From: Thalassiosira profunda
Taxonomy: Eukaryota > Bacillariophyta > Thalassiosirophyceae > Thalassiosirales > Thalassiosiraceae
DNA: 14,083 nt
Assembly: GCA_036939355.1 (NCBI GenBank)
Contig: JALLAP010003065.1
Span: 1 to 14,083 of the forward strand
Direction: 5' to 3'
The notes under the pieces were generated by a model. The model was not told where the DNA came from. It saw only the letters and a program-made list of their open reading frames with translations, and made no database searches. The translations under genes and the position numbers were made by a program. This document shows, piece after piece, positions 1-12,000 of this stretch (position 1 is its first letter; the number at the start of each line of letters is the position of its first letter).

Positions 1-3000
1 TCATCCATTCAGTCAAATGGCTCAACTGGCTAGCTGCTTCGTAGGAACATACAAACGCCCTTATCCGAGTATTGTCGTCGGCCTTCTGTGTTCTCGGAGA
101 GAACAGCTGCTCGTGCAATGATACTATGAGGGAGATATCGGCATCTGAGAGCTGATAGGCGTCATCGTCGCACTTTTCCTCGGTCTCCTGCGCATCCATG
201 GTACCTCCTTCGCCATCGTAACTGTCGTCGTCAAGCGACGCGACGATTTTCTCGAACTCTGCTCCATGATTTGGAAAGTACTCTCGAAACTCTTTCTCCT
301 CCTTCTCAGCTTCGTCTACGACTTCACCAGGTTTTGCACTGTTGTCTTTTGCCAAAGTGGCATCTGCTGGTAAGAGCGCCAACGACGAAAAAATGGCATT
401 GGCCCCGACCAGGTTGCCACTGCTAATGTTCGTTTTCCTGCTCATCGCCTGAGCAATCTGTAATCGCAGGAGACCGGCAATCTGTATCGACCTGTGGATT
501 GCAGAAGAATCTTGCTTTTTCACCATACTGGGATCGGCACCAACCCGCAGCAAAAGCTCTTTCAATGCGCCAGAGTAACAATCCTCTGCAAGTTGGTGGG
601 ATGGCTCGCTCTTGCCAAAGGGATATTTTAGGAGGCCGTCCTGCATTTCGACAATCGAGCGTGCCTGGGGGGATTCAGCTTGGCCGAGTGCCAGCTCTCG
701 CAAACCACGTTGAATTGCACCAACTTCATTGACAACTGGAATTGTAATATCCTCGTACATCGAATAAACGGTAGCAAGTCGTCTGCAGAACGACGTTGCC
801 GAACATTGCCAATTCACCTCTTGAGACCTGAAGTTTGACCCGTCACTATAATTCTGCATGGACTCTGCAAGTCCCAGCACGCTGGTTGGGTTTGCGACAG
901 TCTTGCAAAAGTGATGGATCTCGCGAAACAGATCCTGGAACGGGGGAGCATCCTGCGGCCGCTCGATGATTTTCTTCTCTTGGTTTGATCGCTTCCTCGA
1001 GGCAGCTTCTGCGAGAGACTTGAGCTGCCTCGTAGACGGAGCATCCGGGGCAAAGTCGCCATGGGATAGCCCGCAGTGAAGGCTGTGTGACAGTAGATTG
1101 GAGCTGATATCGTTGAGAAACCAATTCAGTTGCTCCACCTTGGCCGCTGGTCTCCTTCCTGGATCAATTGGCGACGAAGGCACCAGGAGGTTGAGCCGCA
1201 GTAAGCCAATGTATATCCAAGCCATGGCTAAGTGGCGTCTCCAGTTTCCACTTCCTGCTTCCATTTCGTTCAGGGACTGAACGATCTCAATGAGCGGCAC
1301 CCCTAGGTTGCCGAAAAGGGCTCGTGCACTTTTATCCTCGCAGGGCAAGAGTGCTGCTGCAATGGCAGACGTCTTCGTGTGACGCGAATCAATGAGAGTC
1401 ATGATTTGATCCGAACCACTTTGCCCAAACGCTTCCCGGAACGCATCGACAACAGCCCCTAGCGAGTATTTGATCATCTCTGTTTGCTTTGCATTGTCAT
1501 TTGGCGGCCCAGGGCTTGCAAAGAGAGGCATCAGCTTCTTGGCTTGGACCTTCCTTGCATCGCCATTTTCCATCGTCAAATATACAGCTGTATCAGAAGA
1601 GGGCAGTTNTCTTGGCTTGGACCTTCCTTGCATCGCCATTTTCCATCGTCAAATATACAGCTGTATCAGAAGCAGGCAGTTGCAGCAGATGGAAACAGGC
1701 GGCCCTGCTGACGTTCGACTCAATCCTAGCTGGCCCTGCCACGCTTGCCAATAGGCTATGCTTTGCTGACTGGCCAAGCAACGACGCGCTCCTAGGCTTC
1801 GGAGACTCAGTGTCGTCCTTATTCCACAAAGAGGGGCCCACAAGCTGGCTGCCAATGGATTCTAGATCGTTGAACGTGCTGTACCACTGATGCTTGTAAA
1901 GAGAATGCACCATCCGAGGCAAAAGGGAGCGAAGAATGTGGAGCAGCCCATCATCTGTAGTAGACTCGCTCTCTAGCGCCCACAGGAGTGTTTGATACGG
2001 ACGCAGGTCGCCGACTGGCCATTGCGTGTGCTCAAGTGACTTGCTCAGGAATGACTTTAGAGCGTGCCGGTGCCCTCGCATCTCCTCCACGATACTGACG
2101 CAAGACGATATCAGGCGCTGCCTCATACTCTCAGACAGCGTGACGAGGAGTGCTTCCTCTTCCGCAGTGCACCAAGCCTCTCCGATTTGAGCAGCTTGTA
2201 TCTCCGCAAATCTGGCCATCAAGTTTTGCAGGAAGTCATCACTGCCTTGCATTTGGCCCATGTCGCCGCCAACCATGGCTTTGATTGCCTCCATATCAAG
2301 AGCATTCTCCACAGTTCGTATGGATGTGTCAATCGTAGCGAGGTGGATGTTCGCAACAAACTCCGATTCGCGCTCTTCCAGGATTCTGCGAAGACCTTTG
2401 GGTGCGGTATGGATGGAGGAGNTTCGCAACAAACTCCGATTCGCGCTCTTCCAGGATTCTGCGAAGACCTTTGGGTGTGGTGTGGATGGAGGAGACGGTG
2501 GATGGAGCCTCCTTCGCCTCGTCCGTGGTTGCCCAAAACGCCGTGGCCAATGCGCCAAGGAGCTCCTTCTTGAATGCTTTTCTCACGAAGAGACTGGGGT
2601 GCCTGCTTGCAATCAACTGCGTCAAGTCTAATTGAGTGGAAGCAGGCGGCGAGACCATTTTCGTGAATCCAAACCAGTCATCGCTCGTCAAGCCAACCGC
2701 ATCTGAGATTCCCTTCATGCAACTGAGCTGCTCAAAGTGATCTCGCTTCGAAGGAAGAACCGGGTGGCCGCCTCTCTTCCATAGGATATCCGTTGAGGAG
2801 ATGCTCCCCCCTGTGCTTTCGCGAACGGCTTCGTCAATGGTCTCAAAGGAGAGCAATAATTCACTCTGGAGAGCGACCGAGTGTGGACCAAGCTTGTCTC
2901 CTTTTCGTTCCATGCACAGCTTGAACTTGGTGAGTGCTTTCTTGACCCAACAGTATTGGATGAGGAATCCAGCAAGCTGAAATCCAATGCCCGCGTTCGA

Positions 3001-6000
3001 CCCAAGCCCAGCATATTGCTCTCTCTTCAGGCATTGCCACAGTCGATCGCGGCAGAGAAGCAGCTGCTCGTACGCTGCCACAACGTCGGGAGAGCGGGTG
3101 CTCTTGCATATTTGCAGCGTCGCAAGATAGCGATCAATGACCTGGAACAGTGGAGAAAGTAGCGGGGTGATGGGGCAGGCAACTGCTGATGCGTCGAGGC
3201 GTTTCTTGTGCATATAGTAGGAGACTGCCATGACACTCATATCGGTCGGCGCAGGAGTAGCATTGGCGCGACAAAGCTTGTGATACGTCACTGCTTCTTC
3301 GAGCAAATGAGAGACTCGAGGCGTGAGTCGCTCTTGCTTGGCGGAATCGGAAATCCCAGAGCTCCCGTTGAGAACTCGCAGGGCAAATTTAATGTGGGTG
3401 GCTGTGTTTGGGCAGAAGCCATCAAAGAAGGAAGCCACATGCTCTCGAATTGAAGGTGTCGCCTCCAAGAGACGGCAAATGGCTTGAAAGGGCAATGATG
3501 GGTGCTGATATTGACCAGCTGTGCTGACGAATTGAGCATGGGGATTCATTGACATGAAGTAACCGAGAGATGTGGGCGTTTTACCGGTGTCTGCGGGGGC
3601 AGTCATCACCTTGAGAAACCTGCTTTGTTGTGCAACCACTGCGGAAGGAAGATTCGCAGCCAAATCCTTTCTCGACGATACTCCTGTAATCAACCCGGAA
3701 GCCGCCAGTATCGGTGATGGATCCGTTTTGGGGCAACTGTCGTCGTCTTGCATTTCGTACAAGATATTGTAGGAAGCATCGAATGAGGAATGGCACATTC
3801 CTCGCTTCAACAGGCCATTGAATAATGCTCCCCAATCCTTGAGCGTCTTGACCGACTGAGGCTCTTCTTGCGCTTCCATGCTCTGCTGGCAATCCTCCAG
3901 ATGCGATGCAATCATTCGCTGTCCAGCGTGGTGACTCCTCNTGCGCTTCCATGCTCTGCTGGCAATCCTCCAGATGCGATGCAATCATTCGCTGTCCAGC
4001 GTGATGACTCCTCAATCCCGAGTCCCAGAGAGCTGTGTAAGCATCTATCACTTCCACTTCATCGCCATCTCTCGATTCAGAGGCATCGGCGAGTGAAGGT
4101 GGCAACACGCACACTTCGATGCAACGGTTTCGCATCGCTCTGGAGACTTCGCCGTGAGAGCTTGGATTCATGCTGAGAAAGAGCCGAAAGTTTGGGTGTG
4201 GCTTGACGACTCTCGGCTTTGCATCTTCGTCTTCGTCTGAGACTCCGCATTCCGTCATGACCAGTTCTCCTCCAAACTCCATCAGAGGGTTGAGGCGATC
4301 GAGGACGGAAGACGGACAAAGGTTGACGTTCTCCAAATGCAGCCAATATCCGCGCTCCATCGCTTGAACCAGGATGCCATCCACCCACTGAAAGGGCGAT
4401 TGCGCCTTGGAAGAAGATGACTTGCGTTTCAACGATGCAGGCCAATTCTGAGCCGAGGAGATTTGGCCAGAGAACGATCTCGCAAAACCAGGGGCACTCG
4501 ATGCGACATCCTGGTAACATTTCAGTAGCTCTTCAATGGCTGACGACAGCGCCTTGTTGCTGGACAGAGAGGGCTCGTGTCCAAGCTTCAGCACCTCCTC
4601 GTGCATATCCCAGTAGTAGACGTTGATATCACGCAGCACTCCGGCGTCGACTCCACTGGCCAAGCAGCACCCATGGTAGACTCGCTTCAGCGATTTCAGC
4701 ACGCCTTTTAAGCTCCCCAAAGCGTCCGTCTGCTCGAAGCAGCCAATGAGTTCAGTCACATCTGTTGAGGAAGTCATGGCCAGAGTTTCAACGTGAACAT
4801 TGCAAGCGTCGGCTAGGGTCTTCAATAGAGCGCTCTTGCCACTCGCCGCAGGACCAACGAGAAGACACGGCCAGTTCATACGAACGCAGCAGGCGACAGC
4901 TTCCATTGGCCGAAGAAGCGACTGAGCGAGGCTTGGCTCGCTGTCCTGCGTGGGTACATCGCACCAGTGCGAACCGCCCGAACAACGTTCGATCGCTGTG
5001 GTGCCAACCGTGACAGTTCCTCCGGCGACTTCTAGTTTTGGGCACCTTTGCTCCAATACACCGCCAAAGTGATCTTGGAACCGCTTCGATATGCACGATC
5101 GGTCATGGTCGGTTCGAAGTCGTTGCGTGTACAACATGTCGGCATACTTCGCGGCGCCATGGGGTGATATTCCACCATCGTCTCGGATCATCAGTTGGCT
5201 CCAGCGAAATAAGTCTCTCAGGTTGAATTCCCACGGGCTTCCGTGCTGCCCGTACTGCCTGGAATCAATGTCGCGTTGCACCTCTGCGTTGAAGCTGATC
5301 ATTTTCTCGACAATGCCCGTGGGGACAGACGGGAACTGTTCCCTGCAAATGCTGAAAAGGTCGTCTGCCGTCAATGCTTCGATGTAAACCTTTGTGAATC
5401 GGTTGAGAAACGACTTTGGAAGTCCCTTCCTGCCACCGCCTTGCGCCAGTGGATTTTGGGCGGCGAATATCCGGAACGTTGGTGGGCAAGCGAATGTTCT
5501 TCCTAACTCGGGAATGTACACGCTTGCTCGGTGGTCCAAACAGCTATTCAGGCCCTCCAGCACGGACTGAGAAGCGAGGTTCAGCTCATCCAACAGCACC
5601 CAGTCTCCTCTTTTGATCGCTTTTAGCAACACGCCATCGCACCACCGAAATGAAGCGCTTGAGGCCGCGCCATCTGCTTCGTCCTCTCCGGAATAGGGCA
5701 GGTCACTCCCCATCAGGTCAGATATGTCTGTTTGTTCCGAAAGGTTTATTCGAACCAAGTGGTGACCAGAAGCTTTCGCCAAGGCCGTAATCAGGCTGTG
5801 CAGTGCAACAAAGAAAAGTGAGAGCTGCGGGGGTATGGAACATCAATTGAAGCGGCTTCCTCCTCACCTTGTTTTTCCAACCCCAGGACTGCCTTCGAGC
5901 AGAATGGGCTTCGATATTTGCATCCCTCTCAACACGCGACGGAGGTTGAGTCCGGTCGTGGGTGCCGTCAGATTGAAGCCCAAATTGGAGGGTATTTCTT

Positions 6001-9000
6001 CGTTGCCCGTGGAGATTGTGAAGGGGGTGACTCCAAAGCGATCATTTGTGGAGACCATGGACTCGGCAATGCCTTGCAGCTCGTCTTGAAATCCAACCAC
6101 ATCTGCAGCGCCTTGCTCTGATATCTGGTGACGAAGAAATTCCTTTGCTTTGTTTCTTGTGGCAGCTGCATCGTGGTTGGACACGCCTGTTCCCAACCCA
6201 AGACCATCGAGATGCATTAAGGACGCTCCGTGGACATAGGCGGCGTGCTGGTCGACCGTTTTCGCTTTCAGAGCCACATCGGCCACAAACCTCGCCCAAG
6301 ATAGGACATCGCGCAGCGATAGCTTGAAGTCGTTGCAAAAGGAATTCGGGTCATCGCAGATCGCAACGTTGAACCAGTCGAAATAGTCGAGCATCATCCG
6401 CCGGAGTTCTGGCAGCCCCGCCACAATGCCATCATCCTGCATTTCGCTCTGCTTGACAACAGACAGGAAGGATCGCTCGAGAACCAAATCTATATCGGCC
6501 CTCTGTGAAACGGCAGGAACCCAAATCTCAGTAAACCGCGATCGCAAGGCAGGGCTGAGCTCGCGCTTTCCAAAGTCGCCACCTGGATTCATGGTTGCAA
6601 AGATCCTGAAGTCCTCGTGCGCGATGATTTCGCTGCTCAGGGCCTGATTAACGCCATCAGATTCGTGGACACACGACGGGCCTTCACCGCCTTTCTCTGC
6701 CAGAGTCAAGGTGCGAGACGGCTCCAGCACCGAGTTCAATCTTTCTAGAACTGCATCTTCTGCTAGGCTCATTTCGTCCAGCAACAGCAAGCTTCCACCT
6801 TTCATGGAGCAGACGAGGGGCCCGTCTGCCCATTCAAAGAGGGCCGAGTATTGCTGATACAAATGCTCAACCTCTTTGTGAGCACTGGCGACTAGCTGGC
6901 AGTGCGCCTCGTCTGGCCTCGCCAAGGTGAACTCCAAGTCCACCTTGCCATTGGACAGTTTTCTCCTCTTCTTCTCGCCAGCGGATGATCTGTCGCTGTC
7001 GGAGCACTTCTCTGCGAGCCCTCGCACGAACTGAACAACTTGCTTTGGCGCATCTGAGGGCACACCAGGTTGTAAGCCCTGGGCTTGCTCGACGATGAAA
7101 GGAGGGGCCTCTGCATCGATGAAAAACGACGTATCCGACCAACTGCGAACGAGTTCTGCAGTCTCGTCAATCATCGCCTGAACAATGTTCTGCCGACCAC
7201 GTACCGGGCGAAATCCTCCAAGGAGATCGCTTGTTTCCGTGCTTGCGTGGCAATTGACGACTGTTAGTTGCCGTTGGAGAATAACGCTGAGGAGTTGAAC
7301 CACAGTTGTCTGTTGGTGTGGCGCAAAGGAGTGAGACATCGTCGACTGTTGAGGTGGCACATCACTCAAGAACGCCGTTTGGTACTCACCTTCCCACAGC
7401 CAGTATCTCCAACCAGCAGGATGGGCTCTTTTTGCTTGATGCAACGCATCACCAACGTAAGTAGTCTCATTATCGAAGAGGTGGGGGCAATGGAATCGAC
7501 GTTGAGGCCTGACGCTGATAGCGACGACGCCTGGCCCAGAGCGTGTTCCAGCAACACACGGCCGTCAGACTTTTCACCGTAGTAGGCCTCGTCTACGTCG
7601 ATCGTCACTTTGAGCTCCTTTTCGATCACGCCTCGGACAGCAAGTTTCTCTTCGTCGTTCCTTAGCCGCTCGGCGAGTAGCATATACCCCTCCATTGCCA
7701 GCTCCTGCTTGGTCGATGCACCCCGGCCGGCCCAACGAAGAAGGTCTCTGGGCGTTATGAGTCCATCCTTTCCTCTAAATATCCCCGTTCGACTCCGCCG
7801 CTGCCTCAACGACTTCATCACCTTCACCAAGAGCTTGGCATGGGAAGGGGGGCAGCCACACCGTCTCTCTAAAATGATGATCATCTCGTCTTCTGGTATA
7901 TCAGCCATGTGTATCTCGACGAATCGGTTACGGAACGCCCTCGACAGTGGCTTCCTTCCTCCGTAGGCCCCCGCTGGATTCTGGGTGGCAAACAGCCGAA
8001 AGTTCGGGTGCGGCTTGACCACTTCGTTGATCTCAGCTAGGTACAGCTCACGATTATCGTCGAGGAGACGGTTCAATGCCTCGAGGACCTCGCTTGGAGC
8101 CAAGTTGAGCTCGTCGAGGATGACCCAGTGTCTGGAGAGTGTTGCAAGTTGCAATTGTGAGGGATTGGGTCGAGACAAAACGCATCGCAAGAAGCCAGCC
8201 AATGCTCACCCTTTCCGCAAAGCTTGGACGAGAATTCCTTCCTGGAACGATATCTTGCCCTTGGAATCGGCGGCGTAGGACCCCGTGTATTCCTGAATGT
8301 CGGTGTGCTCGTGGTTGTTGATTCGGACGCACCGGTGCCCGCACCTCGCTGCCAGGTACTCGACCAGAGTCGTCTTGCCCGCCGACGTCGGGCCCTCCAG
8401 CAGGACCGACCACGGCCCGCTGGCAACCGCCTGGCAAAGGCGTCGCAAGTTCGACGTGGCGGACGGCGTCAGCACAAACTTGGGCTTCCCCGTCGACGAA
8501 GTGGTTGGATCGGCCCAATCGATTGGATCTCCATTGCCGGAGTTGATCCAAAACGGCTTGATCAATACAAAAGCATCGCTGCCTCTTTTGCCATCGGGCC
8601 TCCGGCCGGGATGGTCGCGTTCTTTGTGCGAGGCGCCTTTGGGCAGGAGCGTCGCGAATTGTTTCTCGACGATCTTTCGCGAGGGCCCGTCGAGCGATCC
8701 CTCGAAGGCCAGCTGAAATCCCTCCAGTATCGCGCGCGGCGGGGCAAAGCGCTGTTGGACGATGAGGGTCCGCGCCGCCGCGAGCGTGCGGCAGAGGGTT
8801 CGCAGGGTGTAGCGGGGCTTTTGCCCGCCCCCGTCGACGAGCGATTGGTCGCTCAGCCGCCGGCATTGGAGGTACAAATCGACGGAAGACAGGACCGATT
8901 CCGAGTGCTCGAGGGGCACGCCGCTGGTGGCAACGGCGCCGTCGAGATATCGCGCGGCCACCGAGCGCAGCTGGACCGGGTCTACCAATTCGTCGACGTA

Positions 9001-12000
9001 GATTTCTGTGAAGCGCGATCTGATGCTCGCCGGAAGGTCCTTCTTGCCCGCATCGGTCGCGGGGTTCATTGCGGCAAAGAGGCGAAAGTCGGGGTGCCTG
9101 GTCACCGCCTCGGCGTCTCCCTTCTCCGTCAGAGTAATGCTGCCGTGCGAATCGTCCAGGAGTCCACAGAGCCGTTGCAGCGTTTCGCTCGATGCGAGGT
9201 TGATTTCGTCGAGCAGCACCCTGGAAGCGTAATGCAAGCAAAGGAAGTTGGTTCAGAGTGCGAAGCGGGGATTGCCAGAAGAGAGCATCGCATCCCTCTT
9301 ACCATTTGCCGGACCGTATGGCATCGACAAGCGCCCCCTCTGTGAACAAGAACGCGAGGCCCGACTCGCTCGCGATCCGCTGACGGTCAAAGCGCTCCGC
9401 TACTGAGCGAAAGTCCGACCACGCTTCTAGATTTGTGGGTTCGTTCCCTTTTGTAGACAGCTCGCGCATCTGTTGGAACCAAAAGAAGCGTTAGCACAGA
9501 TAGAATAACGCAAATCGTTGGGCGAACAGCAGAGTGTGCCCACTCACCTTGGTCTCTCCCATGCCCGCGGCCTTCAAGAAGCACTGCGCCAGCCTCTTCC
9601 ACTCGCCCTTCTCGTACGCCGCCAACACGTACTTGAGAAACATGGCGTTCTGGCTCCGCGAAAAGCTCGCCGCGAAGAGGTCCACGAACGTGTCGTACAC
9701 GCCGCGCGCCACGTGCCGCACCTCGAGCGGGCGGTACCCCCCCAGCAAATCGGTCGAATCCGTCTGCAGCGAGAGGTTCTGCACGAGGAGCGTTCGACCA
9801 GCGAGGGTCGCCAGCCGCTGCACGAGGGTGGTCTTCCCGCACCCGGTTTCGCCCACCAATAGCGCCGGCTCGTTCTGCGCGGCGCACACGGCCACCGACT
9901 CCATCAATCGCAGGGCGTGGTGCGTTTCGGCAAAATTCCGCTTCGTCCCCGGCGCAGACGTTTCTCGGTCGTCGTCGCCCCGGAGGGCCGGCACTCGCGC
10001 CCGTCCCACCTCCACATGCGACTTGTCGTGCCCCGCCCCCGTAAGGGAGGGGATCCGGCCCTCGACGTATCGCACCGCCAGATCCGCCGTCAACCCCCAC
10101 GCCGGCGCGGCAATGCGACAGATAAACTCGCGCCGTCGCTCCGACGAGGGGCAGGCCATGGCGAAGACGTCGACCGTCTCGGCTAAAAACGTCAACCGCT
10201 GCGATTCCGTGGCGTACGCGCTCCCGGGCTCGAAGGCCGCGACGGCGGCGATGCGGGAGAGGAGCTTGACGTATTCCCGGACGGAGGCGGGGCGGGCCCC
10301 GGGGCCCAATATTTCCTCGGTCGCGCGGGCGTCCATACCAGTTTCGTCCGCGGCCGCGTCATCCTCGCCCGCGCCGCCGCGGCCGCTCCGATCGAGCGTC
10401 CGGAGCACCTCCAACGCCGCGTCGGCCGCCGCCGACGGCAGGGACGGGTGCAATCGCCGCCCGATGGCGCGCAGCTCGTCGAACGGGAGGGGATCGACGT
10501 GCACCCGCCGCCACAGGTGCGGGTGGAGGATCCGCCGGCCCCCCGCGCCGTACGCGGCCTTCCTCCTACGCGGCGCCCCTCCGCCCTTCGTCGCTGCACC
10601 AGACGCATCGGCGCGCGTGGAACACGTCCCGAACAAGCGAAAGCCGGGGTGGCACTTCTCCTCCCGCCCCACCCCCAACGGCAAAATCCGCTCCTCGAAC
10701 AATCGTACCAGCGCCGCCTGGATCTCCTCGGGGCAGCGGTCGACGTCCTCGATCAACACCCACCGTCCCGTCCGCGCGGCGGAGGTTAATGGGCCGGGCC
10801 GCCAGACGAACTCCCCCGGGAGGTCGGTGGCGGCGAACGCCCCCAGGAGGGCCTTGGCGTCGGTCTCGTCGTCGACGTGCAGTTCGAGCAGCCCGTCCGC
10901 TTTGTCCGCTTTGTCCTCCCTCGGGCTTGCCGGCGCGGGGGCGGCGGGGGCGGCGGGCGGCGCTCCCGCAGCGCACTGCCGGGCCAGGGCGCGGACCAAA
11001 CTCGACTTCCCCGCGCCGGGGGGACCGCACACGAGGATCGGCGGGGGATGGGGGTCCCCCGCCATGGCGACGCCGAGGCGGGCCATGTTTTTCGTCGTGG
11101 TGGGCGTGGGCACGAAGCGGGAACCTCCCGCGGCAGCGGCTCCCAGCGGCGCGTCGGGGGAGAGGGAGGCGTGTTCGTGGGCGGCGACGGACCCCCGCCG
11201 CGGGAGCAGCACGCCCCGGCCCGCGTGGAACAGCGACGGGGGCAGCGGCACGAAGTCGCGGACGCCGGCGCTCGTTGGGATCGGGAACTCGTGCTTGTCG
11301 TTTGACATCCCCTCCTCCGTCATCTCTGCCTCCGTTGCCGCTGCAGCATCTCTTCGGGAGGGCGCCCACGCCTCCTCCGCCCCGCCTCCAAACTTGATCT
11401 TCGCCCGCCCCACCTTCGGCAGGACCACCCGCCCCGCGCCCCGCATTAGCCGCACCTCCCACGCCGCGTCCTCCTCGTGGATCGTCCAGGGATGCCTTAC
11501 AAACGGCACCTCCCGTTCGAACACGCCCAATGTTTTAAGAAAGTCGGACAGGGGGAGGGGGCGGAGGGCGAAGAGCGCCCCGACGGCGCGGGACGCGTGC
11601 CACCGCAGTTGGAACAGGGGGTGTTGCCAGTGGCGGGCGTGGGGGAGGTCGGTGTCGGNCGCGGGACGCGTGCCACCGCAGTTGGAACAGGGGGTGTTGC
11701 CAGTGGCGGGCGTGGGGGAGGTCGGTGTCGGGGGAGTACCCCCCAATAAAGTGGCGGAGCTCCTTGGCTGCTCTTGATTGGACTTGTGCGTCGTGTGACG
11801 CGTCGTGGTCGTCGTCCGCGTCCATGACCGCGTCGCCATCCGCATCCGCGCCTCCGCCACCAACACCCCCATCGCTGCCCATCTTCGGCGGGAAGAGATC
11901 GTCGCCGGCGCGCACGAGAACGAAGAGCGCCGAATCCCACTCCCACCACCGCCGCACGAAGGTGTGCTCGCCCCGCGCGAAGCAGTAAACGTCGAGCAGC

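Larger units (their letters stand above)
1..4014 (-). other. MDN1: MDN1 linker region, incomplete (about residue 2795 to 4091)
   Basis: A long, largely helical-looking region without recognisable motifs follows AAA6. In the known structures of the family, the linker connects the AAA+ ring to the MIDAS domain. It is intronless here and carries three of the four scaffold joints (1609, 2422, 3941). The last residues read before the edge become mixed acidic (about 120-240), which may announce the Asp/Glu-rich segment. The frame is open to position 2, with one base left over at position 1. Confidence 0.85.
8481..9940 (-). other. MDN1: MDN1 AAA2 module
   Basis: Walker A GETGCGKT has its Lys at residue 1017; Walker B is WVLLDEIN with Asp1172-Glu1173; sensor 1 lies in AAMNPATD. 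A long helical insertion sits between the P-loop part and Walker B, as expected for the family, and is interrupted by the intron at 9470-9547. A second intron (9221-9302) splits the Trp codon just before Walker B. All core ATPase residues appear intact. Confidence 0.92.

Noticed and set aside
1537..1681. Reading the 72-bp duplications as real tandem repeats or target-site duplications
   Set aside because: Four unrelated sequences would need the same 72-bp length, each with a single N between copies and each destroying the frame of a conserved essential gene.
1..5795. MDN1 as a pseudogene because of multiple apparent frameshifts
   Set aside because: Every frame change coincides with an N joint or a canonical intron. 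Between them the frame is open and the AAA+ motifs are intact.
8054..9241. Alternative minus-strand frame of 395 codons and a plus-strand frame of 373 codons (8224-9345)
   Set aside because: Both overlap the true MDN1 frame with Walker motifs and read Arg/Pro/Ala-rich low-complexity sequence. They are shadows of high GC content.
9534..11777. Open frame of 747 codons on the plus strand, antisense to MDN1 AAA1/AAA2
   Set aside because: It lies opposite a clearly conserved coding region in GC-rich sequence, where stops are rare in all frames. Its product is Arg/Ser/Pro-rich without domains, and it runs through the artefact joint at 11659.
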